This document shows positions 1-8,400 of a stretch of 12,813 nucleotides of DNA, piece after piece. The stretch's first letter is position 1. The number at the start of each line of letters is the position of its first letter. Origin of the DNA: Spirogloea muscicola (taxonomy: Eukaryota; Streptophyta; Zygnematophyceae; Spirogloeales; Spirogloeaceae); assembly GCA_009602725.1 (NCBI GenBank), contig WELB01000015.1, positions 864,032 to 876,844 on the forward strand, in the 5' to 3' direction. The notes under the pieces are model-generated. The model did no database searches. It was not told where the DNA came from and saw only the letters and a list, made by a program, of their open reading frames with translations. The position numbers and the translations under genes are program-made.

Positions 1-3000
1 CGGCGCAGAGCGCGACGGCGGTGGACGCCATCGCGACGGCCGAGGAGATGGAGGCCCTGCGCGACACGCTCCTGCGCCGCCTCGGCAACGTGAACGGCAA
101 CCTCGTGCGCTCCGACTCGGACGCCAGCAGCGGCAGCGGCGGCGGCTCCTCTGACGACACTAAGCCAGGTGCATGCCCGTCCAGCCTCCTGGCGTGCCCA
201 TCCGGTTTAGCGCCATCGCCATTCTGGCCTGGCATTGCATGCACTCGAGCAGGCACACAAGAGGGCAGGGAGGAGGTAAGATAAGGTGGCTTCTGAGGGG
301 CTCATGCCTTGCACCTGCCTTGCTCAGCTCTTAATCACGCCTCCCAATGTCTACGTTCCAAATGACAAAGGCTGCTGTGGCGTTGAGCAGCCTCCTTCAT
401 CAAATGTGAATCAAGTGTGATGGGGTCCAACCACAGCTGCCTGCAATCCTGATACCTGACAGTGTGAGGCTTGTTTCTCCGCGTGCATCCCCCCGGCTGT
501 CCAGCGAAGCACGGTTTCATGGCCATCCCCATCATGTTTGCGACCAACCGCAAGATGGTCGGCGGCACGCGCGTCGGCCACGTCTACGGCACGTCGCGCG
601 GCGACAAGCTCGCCTTTGGCTGCATGTGGGTGAGCGTGCCCGACCTCCTCATGTATGGTAGCGAGGACACAACGACGTGGCGCTGGTCCCGCAACCGCCA
701 CGGCGCGCCGCGTAACAAGCTCGTCAAGCTCAGCACCGTGACGCTCCAGGTCCTCCCTCTTCCCCCTCGCCCCCCTTCTGCTTCTCTACGCTCACCAACG
801 TAGCGAAGCCTGAGGCCCGTTCATGCCTTTCCATGCCGTACTCGTCATGGCTTATTCACCTTCCATCGGTTCATGCTCGCTTTCCAAGGCTGAGGTCAGG
901 GGTTCAAGTCCCTTTTCCCGCTTAGTGCAGGTTTTGTCTCCCTTTCTGGCCTTTCCAGAGGCGTCTCGGCACCGCTTGTCTGTCTCCCGCACTATCCAGC
1001 GGCTCTGTGCTGGCCTAGACGTCCTTGCATTCATGCTGCATGGCCAGATGTCATTGCTGCCTTATACTTACTGTGCTTGCGGGCGGGTGAGCGCAGGAGG
1101 AGACGTGCTTCCACAAGCTTCAGCAGGCAATGCGAGCGATGCAGGAGAAGGAGGCGATCGTGTTTGTCCACGGGTACAACACGAGCCTCTCGAACGCGAC
1201 GCACCGCATGGCACAGGTGGTGTACACCGCCAACTTCCGCGGCACCGCGCTCGTCTTCTCGTGGCCGTCCAACCAGTCCATGGCTGCGTACACTGCCGAC
1301 GAGGCCAACGCCATGTGGGCCATCTCCGACTTTGTGCACGTGCTCAAGTGCGCTTTTCCTTCTCCCCTCCCCCTCTCTCTCTGCTTCTCTTCCAAACCCC
1401 CCTCCCCCCGCCCCCCCTCCCCCACTTCACGCCCCATCCTTGCAGCTGCTCCCTCCTTCGCCTGCTGATTTTGCGGCTACACCTGCCATTGTCTGGCTTC
1501 ACAGGACGTTGCTCACGAAGATGGGCATGGACAAGGTGCACGTGCTCGCACACAGCATGGGCAGCCGCGTCGCCATCTATGCACTGCTCCGCCTCATCCA
1601 CCGCACGGAGCTTGAGAGCGCCGCGAGCATTGGCCGGGTACCGACTCAGCTGGCCCTCTCTGTTGGCAAAGCGATCCAGCTTGCACCTGACTTGCAATAG
1701 ATTCTGCCCAAGGATAAGGTCTAGTGTTGGGATTATGGTTTTCTTAACTCACACTTCAAGGTGCATGTTGTATTCGGCTTTGGTACCCTGATGCTCATTC
1801 AGCAATGCGGCGCTGCTCCCTCCCTGACTGCAGCTGGTGCTTGCGGCTCCCGACTTTGACATGGGCGAGTTCATGACCATTGCGCCGGATCTGGCGCAGA
1901 GCGTTGAGCGCATCACGCTCTACTGCAACTCCGAGGACCAGGCCCTTCACCTGTCAAGGTTGGTCATATGGAGCTTTCATCACATCCCAGACCTTCCCTC
2001 CTCCCCATCCGTCTCCGAGTTGATGCCTGCCCCCAGTTGCTCCGCGTCTCCCCATCCTCGCTCACCCACTTGCAGTCTCTGTGGCCATTCTGACTATCTC
2101 CAGCCTCCATGTGCCTGTCATCTTGTCTGCCTCCTCTCCTTCTTCTTTCTCCTCTTTTCTACCATCGTCTCTGCAGTCTTCTATCTGCCCTCCAGTCGTT
2201 CTCCCTCACCCAGCCTTATACCACTTTGTGTGGGCTTTCTTGAGCTCGCTGTAGGAGCAGCGCAGTCATGGAGAGGCCCCTAGTCAGGAGCTGCTTGCAC
2301 AAACTTGCCTGCTGACTCTGCAGGCCCCTTCACATGCCGCGCACACAGATCCTTGCATGGAGGCTACCCACGCCTCGGCGACTTCCGCGGCTTCTTGGAG
2401 ATGTGAGTGGCGCTTTGCATCTCTTGGTCTTGCTGCCAGAATATGCTACAGACCTTGCTTGCCACTGGCTCGTAGCGCAGCTGTGACAGGGCAGAGCTTT
2501 CGCTTGTTCATTCCTCTGGGGCCCTCAGGAACGACCGCAAGCACAGCTCAATCGTTGGTGAGCTTCTGGATGCAATCGACACGACGGGCACGGACAGCAG
2601 TTGGCTGCGCCACGCATACATCTTCACAGCCTGCGGCATCATCCTCGATGCCTGTGTGGTGCGCCCCCTTGCCAGCTGTGCCAGTGCCGTTATTGCTGCA
2701 CGTTGCAAGTCTAGGAAGGTCTCACACGTTGTTTCAGAAACCTGATAAATCAGAAACCTGGTATATGATTAGAATAGCCCGGAAGTCAGATCCTCTTTGC
2801 GATCTGAACCCATACAGAGCTGGAGCCCCTCGTCAAGCCTAGTGTCTGCTTCACTGTCACTGTCAAGGCTAGTCAGTCTATGAGATAGGATGCAGATGCA
2901 GCCGGCTGTGTCTGCTGAGCATGACGCAGTTAACAGGGTACTCGAGGTTTACAACATCGTATATTCTGCACCATCATCAATTCATCTGGACCCCAGGAGC

Positions 3001-3695
3001 TATGCACTTGCCTGAAGTGTCAGCCTTGAGCGCGTGTGCATCGTCAGGTGCTGCGGCAGGGTGTGCCGCCGGCGCAGCGGAGCCGGCTCAAGCTCATGCG
3101 GCTGCCGAGCGGGCAGGCATACTGGACATTTCAGGTGTCGCCGTCAGGGAAGATGCGCGGCAGCACAGCGTACCGGCTGGCAAGCGAGTCGGTATCGCGC
3201 AAGAGGCACATTGCAGGCCTGCGGAAGAGCGACTCCATGCTGCTGCGCGTCGGCAAGGGCCTCGCAACGCTGCGGCTGAGCTCCACGAAGGGCAACAACG
3301 TGTACGTTGCCAAGGACTCGGTTGACGAGGACACGCTAGAAACGCCTACTTCATACCAGGCCATTGTGGACGGTCAGGAGCGAACCAGCAAGGTCTTCGA
3401 CGAGATGAAGGCTGAGGTGGGGTCCCTGCATACAACCGTGAACAGCCGATACCTGGACATTGAGTTCACGCGCAACGCGAGCAAGCGCTTTGCGGAGGAC
3501 TTTGGCGCTGGCACCGGTAGCGGCAATGGCGCAGATGCGGAGGATCTGATGGTGGAGGACGAGCCCCCATCAGAGGTTGGGGGCAACGACGTGGCCTGGC
3601 CTGGCCATGGCGCTGCACGGGCAGCAGCAGCGGTGGTCAAGCCGCCGATGAGTGTTACGGAAGAGTTGGTGATGGGCGGCACGCTTGTGCCATGA
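1..3695 (+). CDS. DUF900-family alpha/beta hydrolase (esterase/lipase-like), 8 exons, 5'-partial
   Basis: Predicted serine hydrolase; substrate and location unknown. Exons: <1-168, 505-749, 1097-1347, 1505-1637, 1834-1958, 2349-2402, 2529-2658, 3048-3695 (stop TGA 3693-3695). All seven GT-AG introns keep frame, giving 583 visible residues; the start codon lies upstream of the window. Seen in order: a Ser/Gly/Asp-rich stretch in exon 1, then FATNRK (67-72) opening the domain, the VHGYN oxyanion-hole strand (161-165), FSWPSN, the nucleophile elbow AHSMG with Ser238, LAAPDFD with Asp272 or Asp274 as the acid, HGGYPRLGDF, and RHAYI with His353 as the likely catalytic histidine. These match DUF900 (PF05990) proteins, best known in bacteria. 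The last exon adds about 215 residues I do not recognise, ending acidic, Gly/Ala-rich and low in complexity. Exon 2 uses an atypical GTCCTC donor. The family call is strong; exact exon borders are inferred without transcripts. Confidence 0.88.
169..504 (+). other. Intron 1 of the hydrolase gene
   Basis: This intron runs from a GTGCAT donor after codon fragment G168 to a pyrimidine-rich CTGTCCAG acceptor. Joining G168 to CG505-506 makes an Ala codon and keeps frame into the GFMAIPIMFATNRK segment. I see no RNA gene, repeat or second coding region in it. Confidence 0.75.
750..1096 (+). other. Intron 2 of the hydrolase gene, hosts a tRNA-Gly relic
   Basis: This is a phase-0 intron between ...LQ and EETCFHKL. 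The donor is GTCCTC, a weak match to consensus, and the acceptor is GAGCGCAG. The only recognisable content is the tRNA-like 3' half at 875-922, described separately. Confidence 0.7.
875..922 (+). pseudogene. 3' half of a tRNA-Gly(UCC), organellar/bacterial type, relic
   Basis: Read from the anticodon arm, the spacing is canonical. The loop TTTCCAA (881-887) carries TCC at 883-885. A 3' stem strand, a 5-base variable region (893-897) and a T-arm with stem AGGGG/CCCTT around loop TTCAAGT (898-914) follow, then a 7-base acceptor strand TTCCCGC (915-921) and discriminator T922. GGTTCAAGTCC (901-911) is a perfect B box. From memory of the family, plant mitochondrial tRNA-Gly has a very similar 3' half. 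No matching 5' acceptor strand (GCGGGAA expected) and no clear D-arm are visible upstream, and the 5' anticodon strand pairs poorly. I therefore read it as a fragment in an intron, perhaps from organelle DNA or a tRNA-derived element, and not as a working tRNA gene. Confidence 0.5.
1348..1504 (+). other. Intron 3 of the hydrolase gene, C/T-only tract
   Basis: Donor GTGCGC, acceptor CTTCACAG, phase 2. Bases about 1354-1445 are almost entirely C and T with runs of C, an unusually long polypyrimidine tract that starts right after the donor. The intron separates the DFVHVLK helix from the nucleophile-elbow exon. Confidence 0.75.
1959..2348 (+). other. Intron 5 of the hydrolase gene
   Basis: Phase-2 intron of 390 bases with donor GTTGGT and acceptor CACACAG. 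It is pyrimidine-rich around 2095-2175. Joining AG1957-1958 to A2349 restores Arg in LSRSLHGGYPRLGDF. No other feature was seen. Confidence 0.75.
2349..2402 (+). other. 54-base exon 6 of the hydrolase gene
   Basis: This is the smallest exon in the window. It encodes SLHGGYPRLGDFRGFLE between split Arg and Met codons. It is supported by an exact consensus GTGAGT donor at 2403, a CACACAG acceptor, correct phase on both sides and the conserved Gly-Tyr-Pro-Arg-x-Gly-Asp motif of the DUF900 family. Automated gene finders could miss it. Confidence 0.85.
2659..3047 (+). other. Intron 7 of the hydrolase gene
   Basis: Phase-0 intron of 389 bases with donor GTGCGC and acceptor ATCGTCAG, joining ...ILDACV to VLRQGVPP. 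It contains the 16-base-period direct repeat at 2734-2760 and nothing else recognisable. Confidence 0.75.
2734..2760. repeat. Short direct repeat, 16-base period
   Basis: TCAGAAACCTG occurs at 2734-2744 and again at 2750-2760, separated by ATAAA. It lies inside intron 7 of the hydrolase gene. It is most easily explained as slippage or a small tandem duplication. Confidence 0.8.
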
Positions 3696-3901
3696 CATGG
3701 CCACAGCTGGCGCCCGCTGCCTTGATTGTTGCTATAGCTGCTAATGTAGATTGCGAAAACCCAAACCCCTTATGTTATTTATGCAAGGCTAGTAAGATAC
3801 ATTCAGGTCTTGAGTCACAATTGTCTTGCTGAGCCAGGAGCTCAGCAATCACTTTGTACTCCGTGCCCAACATCGTGCCCAACACCTTCGTAGATCGTTC
3901 T

Positions 3902-3918
3902 GAAGTGCTCTGCACTTC
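3902..3918. repeat. Perfect inverted repeat, 7-base arms
   Basis: GAAGTGC and GCACTTC flank a TCT loop. The hairpin sits about 210 bases past the hydrolase stop codon, probably in its 3' UTR or just beyond. Arms this short can arise by chance, so no function is assigned. Confidence 0.6.
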
Positions 3919-4021
3919 TTTACATGCCATGCAATGACATGGTGGTGACTAGGTTGTTCTATCTGGGTATCAGCTGGTTTTAGGTTATTGGCCGATCTAA
4001 GAATGTCAGACACCTTCTGTT

Positions 4022-4026
4022 TGTAA
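4022..4026 (+). promoter_or_regulatory. Candidate polyadenylation signal TGTAA (hydrolase gene)
   Basis: TGTAA is the usual near-upstream polyadenylation element in chlorophyte algae. This is the first plus-strand occurrence after the hydrolase stop codon, which would give a 3' UTR of about 330-350 bases. Five-base matches are common by chance and further ones follow, for example near 4180 and 4216, so the assignment is tentative. Confidence 0.3.
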
Positions 4027-4344
4027 ATAGATTGGCATTTGTGTCTACTCAAGAGACTTGGTAAGGTCTATCTGGCCACTCCTTCCCTAGATGCTGATGC
4101 AATGATCACTGGCTTAGAACTCTCAACGTCAGCTGACCAACTCAAGACTTTTCTGCCACAATAGTCCAGGATGCCGTGAATGTAAGCTTCGACACTGACA
4201 GTGATTTTGCAATTATGTAAAGCCACACTGCAAGAATGCGCTACAGCCCACAGAGTTGCCCCCAACCAAAAGTCGCAGTGCATATTCACCAGGCACCTCA
4301 TTAAAGAGACAGATCAAAGATCGAAGGAGTGAACCCTAAGTACT

Positions 4345-4740
4345 CTACTCTCTTGTGCAGCTGAAAGGCAAAGGAGGTAACTATGGCAAGCCTGCAGAAA
4401 GTGTCCAAAGGGGCACAGGTATTGGTCACTACGCGCAAGGAGATGCTAGTGACTGCAAGCACTACTCTGCAGCTTCGGTCAACTCATCAATTAAATGCCT
4501 TGGGCTCCTTGAAATGACGAGGAGACATCACTGAAAGCAATGTAGTCAAGCGTGTCCAAAGCCAGGCAACAATGTGCATACGATGGCCCAGCAGGGGTAG
4601 AGTCTGGGCAAGATGACTGCTGCAAGGAAGAGTGGCATCATATAATGTAGGTGATAGGCTGACACTGTGGCACGAGCTGCTCTAGCCATACTGCGCACTT
4701 CAGTGCTGCAGCTCCAACTACTCGAGGGACAGCTGAGGCT
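4345..4740 (-). repeat. Diverged copy of the ATPase terminal exon and 3' flank (copy A)
   Basis: By eye this aligns in order with 4985-5395 at an offset that drifts from about 640 to 654 bases. Anchor blocks: GCAGCTGAA at 4357 and 4999; ATGG(C/T)AAGCC at 4383 and 5023; AGCCAGCAA-like runs near 4560 and 5199; the stop-codon region TCATA at 4638 and 5290; GCCATA at 4685 and 5338; GCTGCAGCTCCA at 4705 and 5358; CTCGAG at 4721 and 5375. Many substitutions and small gaps separate the copies, so the duplication is old. Confidence 0.7.
4638..4740 (-). pseudogene. Decayed duplicate of the AAA ATPase last exon
   Basis: Aligned to the intact exon at 5290-5406, this copy keeps the QQW..QYGE..S..LTYF pattern and the position of the stop codon. 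It has two in-frame stops, one where the intact copy has the Trp of QQWNE and one at the first Glu of YGEGG. It also has a one-base deletion near 4725 and no recognisable splice acceptor at its 5' edge. It cannot encode the ATPase tail. It could still be transcribed as part of an extended ATPase 3' UTR. Confidence 0.68.
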
Positions 4741-4984
4741 CTGACTCCGTGTAGTTGACATTGACATGGACACTGACTTTTGACTTCAGGTGAAGCGACG
4801 CTACTTAGCCACGCCTCAAGTTACAGTATTGCCCCAAACCCAGATTAACAGGCACAATAAACAGACACCTTGTCGAAGACGAGCCCAAGGACTTAAGGCT
4901 TAAACCCCAAGGCCTTCACCCACTTTGACATAGCTAGAGCAGACACAAACACAGAAGCAAGCCAGTCAAATCGACCGAAGGGGC

Positions 4985-5400
4985 ACAGCTACTTGCATGC
5001 AGCTGAAGGATAAGCAAGTACGATGGTAAGCCCGGTACTTTGCTGAGTTGTGCCAGGGATGGCACTGAGTGCGAGCGCTGCAAATGGACAGCTCCAGTCT
5101 GTTCACCTTACGTTACAGCAAACACCATTGGTCTGCCTGGGGCTACTCATGTTGCCGGAAGGGCGACATTCAAAGCACTGTTGTCAATCGTGTCAGAGCC
5201 AGCAAGGAACAACGTGTCGTGTGAAGGCCCAGGAGGGCGTAATCTGTGAACATGCAGGGCAGCATGCCTGGCGCAAGCAAGCAGGGGGGTCATAGGAAGT
5301 AAGTGAGTGGGCTGAGGTTGCGGCGCGAGCCGCCCTCGCCATATTGCTCGTTCCACTGCTGCAGCTCCAGCATGCTCGAGGCATCCTGCGACACGCTCGA
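4985..5400 (-). repeat. ATPase terminal exon and 3' flank (copy B, intact parent)
   Basis: This is the intact partner of the duplication described at 4345-4740. It covers the last coding exon (5290-5406) and about 300 bases downstream on the minus strand. The similarity fades close to the exon's splice acceptor, so the duplicated unit seems not to include the preceding intron. About 230 bases between the copies (4750-4980) are not visibly duplicated. Confidence 0.68.
5113..5117 (-). promoter_or_regulatory. Candidate polyadenylation signal TGTAA (ATPase gene)
   Basis: TTACA on the plus strand reads TGTAA on the coding strand, about 175 bases past the ATPase stop codon. A second one lies at 4821-4825. 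The matching position in the decayed copy does not keep the motif. Tentative, since the motif is only five bases. Confidence 0.35.
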
Positions 5401-8400
5401 GCGCACCTGCCAAAGAGAAAGGTGGTGACAGTAAGCCAAGGAGACTGAGATTCCTAAATAAAGCCTTCAGAAGCAGACAACTGCAGATGACTCGCGGTGC
5501 TGAAAACTAAGTCTTGCCAGCCTAGCCAGACTATGAATCTCAGCATTGTCCAAGAAAAGTTGTTTGCCATTAATCTGCAGCTTGTAAGCTGCTGAGCATT
5601 GTGCCCATCACATGGGGTTCTTGCAACAGTACCGTCTCATGGACAAACTCTTGACCAATTAAATAAGAGACACAAGTTACTTATTGAATGAGGATGTAAT
5701 TAAGGACTCCAATAAGGGCCAGCCTTGCGAGCCTTGATGTTGTGGTATGCCAAGGGCTTAGGCATAAGGAGAAGGTTGAGAGGAAGGAGCACCTTCTCCA
5801 TGGCCTGCTTCATGTCCTCCATGTCCAGCGGCCGGATGAAGGGCGCGCTCGTGCTGGATGGAGAGGGCAGGTCCACCCCGTTCACCTTCGCCAGCTCCTT
5901 CTCCTGCCATAGCGCAGCACACAACTTGCCGTATGAGGCACGTGCAAGTTGGATGCTCATGCCGAATACCCTCTTACGTGATAACACCATACTTACGTGC
6001 TGGAGCAGACGGTCTACTGAGGAGATCATGACCTCACTAACACATTCCTCATGCTGCATTTGATGCTTTGCTCTTCTGATCCCCGCATGCAACTTGGGTT
6101 CTCCTGAGGACTTGACTATGACCAGGAGGTAAACATCAAGACTCTGTCAATGTACCTTCTTCTCCATGTCCAGTATCTCCCTAATCCGCCTGTAAGCAGC
6201 GGTTGTGCAGAGATTCTGCACAAAATCATCTCATCCTCAAATTCAGCCTTCAGAACAGGCAGTAACATCATGGCTGTTATTTAATCTAGCGTTTATTTCG
6301 CATCTGCATTTGACATTCATATGCAAGTGCCAAGGCTAAGAGGACTTGTGTTGGGGTCTGACTGGAGGCCAAGGATGATAAGAACTCACCTTGAGGTCAC
6401 TTCCCGAGTATCCATCAGTAGATGTGGCAAGCTCCTCAATGCTGAAGTCAGGAGAGAGGTCCTCATCGGCAAGGATGACATTCAGTATCTTGGCCCTGTT
6501 TTCGGAGTCTGGCAGGTCTACCATCAGCCTGCACTAGCCGTCTCAAACCACAGCATATCAGAATGAAAGCAGAAAGAGGACTTCTGAGGGATGCCCACTT
6601 CGACTTTGGAGTCCAAAGTCGCGAGCTCTGCGACGTAGAAGCCATGCACAACACCTCACTGTAAGGATAGCTTACAGAAGAAAGCACTAGCAGTGTGCAA
6701 CTATCACACACTTAATGATGGTGCAACTTGTTGTGATCCGCAGTGTGCCCAATGAGAACTGTGGCACGCTGCTAAGTGATCTCCTTCACCCTGCTTAGCC
6801 TGAATACTGCAGAACAGGCAGGAGGACAACCTCCTGGGAAAGCGACGGATGACCGCTTCATCGAGGTCGTAGGGCCGATTGGTTGCAGCCAGCACCAGGA
6901 CCCGCTCCGACTGACGGGTTCTCAGCCCGTCCCATGCTGACATGAACTCATTCTTGATTTTCCGCATTGCCGAGTGCTCATTGTCCTTGCCACGTCTCGC
7001 CAACATGCTGTCAACCTGCAGTCAGTACATCAGTGGAGAAAGGTGGGTATGTTGGGTTATGAAGTGATACACTTTCTGGGGAAAGGGACCAAAGTGTCAT
7101 CAGTGCTGCTGTGAGCTATGCATGTTAGTGTGATTCGTCACCAATGTCTGCCGCTAGCAAATTCTGATGCTTATGCAGACCCTCATTGCTACACTTCATA
7201 ACAATGAGCTGCTATATTCCACATCATGATGTCCGTGCAGGATGCATGTGAATGCCAATAAGAACCCACCTCGTCAATGAAGATCACGCTCGGAGCAATC
7301 TTGGAGGCTAAAGTGAATACTGCCTTCACATACTTCTCCGCCTCGCCAAACCACTGCAGAGCAAACAGCCACATACGACCCACACAATCATATGCTCCAC
7401 TGCCGTGAAGGCAACCAAATGAAAGCCACCGCAACTGGCTGAGTACGATCAAGCCCGGTAAGCACAGATGCTACTCATCAGAAAGCAACGTCCCGTGGAC
7501 ACATTCACAGATCAGATTGTGACCTTAGACGCTATGGTTGACATGGAGACGTTGATGAAGTTGGCTCCCGCCTCTGTGGCGACTGCCTTGGCCAGCATCG
7601 TCTTCCCGGTGCCGGGAGGACCAAAGAGAAGAAGCCCCCTGACAGGCTGCAAGTTACGAGATCCTTGCTGATCAATAAGCCTGAATGAGAACGGGGGCCA
7701 CAACAGGCCGCCTCCAATTGCATGGCATTCACAGCTGCTCCAACATCACCTTGTGTACTGTACGAACTTTCGATGAAGGTCTTCTTCATCTTCTTTACTT
7801 CTGAGATTAAGCAAGCAGCCACATGAAGCATGATCTCGGTCACACAAATGTTTGGCCGTGTGGACATGTGGATTGCATCTCTCAATTATCAAGAGGCAAC
7901 TGAATAAGGTCTCAGTTCACAGCTCAGAGACAAACATGTACGGGCCTCAGATCAAAATTGGGTTGTGCAAGTACCTTAGTGAGCTGGCCTTTCACAAAGA
8001 GCTCCGGTCGCTGGAGCGGAAGCATCACAAGCTCCTTCAGGGTCTCCTTCACGGTCTCGAGAGCCCCGATGTGCTCAAACGTCACGCCAAGCTCGTCAGG
8101 TGGGATGACCTCTTGCAGGAGCAGCTTCTCAAACTCGTTGTCAGTGACAATATCCTGCCCGTATGCAGGTGGCAAGAAAGAGAGGATCAGCAGCTCTCAG
8201 GACAGTTTTCAGTAAACTTTTTCATGTTCACTCACTTAGGTAAACTATTTCTGTACTTTGTGAAACATTGTAGACTCGCGCATCCAACGACTCGTGAGCT
8301 CTTGCTGACCACCAGATAGACCATTAGACCTCATTTAGGAAGGATCACGCACGGGGATAGCAACGGGTCAGCAATACAAATGCAACTTTTTATTTGTGGG

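Larger units (their letters stand above)
3696..5289. other. Convergent intergenic spacer holding both 3' ends
   Basis: The hydrolase gene ends at 3695 and the ATPase gene ends at 5290, pointing at each other. I found no conserved protein on either strand here; the open frames are short and lack domains or splice logic. Contents: presumed 3' UTRs of both genes, a small hairpin (3902-3918), a 12-base tandem duplication (3862-3885), and a decayed copy of the ATPase terminal exon with its 3' flank (about 4345-4740). Confidence 0.75.
6390..8154 (-). other. Catalytic AAA domain exons (14-18) of the ATPase
   Basis: Exon 14 (8154-7975) encodes the N-terminal linker [10 protein letters not shown]...[11 protein letters not shown] and the PLQRPELF helix. 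Exon 15 holds Walker A, exon 16 pore loop 1 and Walker B, exon 17 the NEFM..WDGL helix, sensor 1 and Arg fingers, and exon 18 the lid and sensor 2. Introns fall cleanly between motifs. The wording ([31 protein letters not shown]) closely resembles Msp1/ATAD1 membrane-protein extractases, but no transmembrane segment is visible in the part of the protein inside this window. No key ATPase residue is missing, so this module should be active. Confidence 0.9.

Noticed and set aside
823-1791. Plus-strand open frame of 322 codons
   Set aside because: It runs through parts of three introns and reads the hydrolase exons in the wrong frame. The family motifs are all in the other frames given in the gene model.
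3862-3885. Tandem 12-base duplication (CGTGCCCAACAT, then CGTGCCCAACAC)
   Set aside because: It is real but only two units in a non-coding spacer, with no sign of an array or function.
4068-4301. Minus-strand open frame of 77 codons in the spacer
   Set aside because: No domain, no neighbouring exon in phase, and ordinary length for chance in this composition. I could not align it to any exon of the two genes.
5725-6063. Plus-strand open frame of 112 codons
   Set aside because: It overlaps ATPase exon 20 in antisense and continues into introns. It has no recognisable domain.
7852-8319. Plus-strand open frame of 155 codons
   Set aside because: It is the shadow of ATPase exon 14 and its flanking introns. 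The minus strand encodes the conserved linker of the AAA domain.
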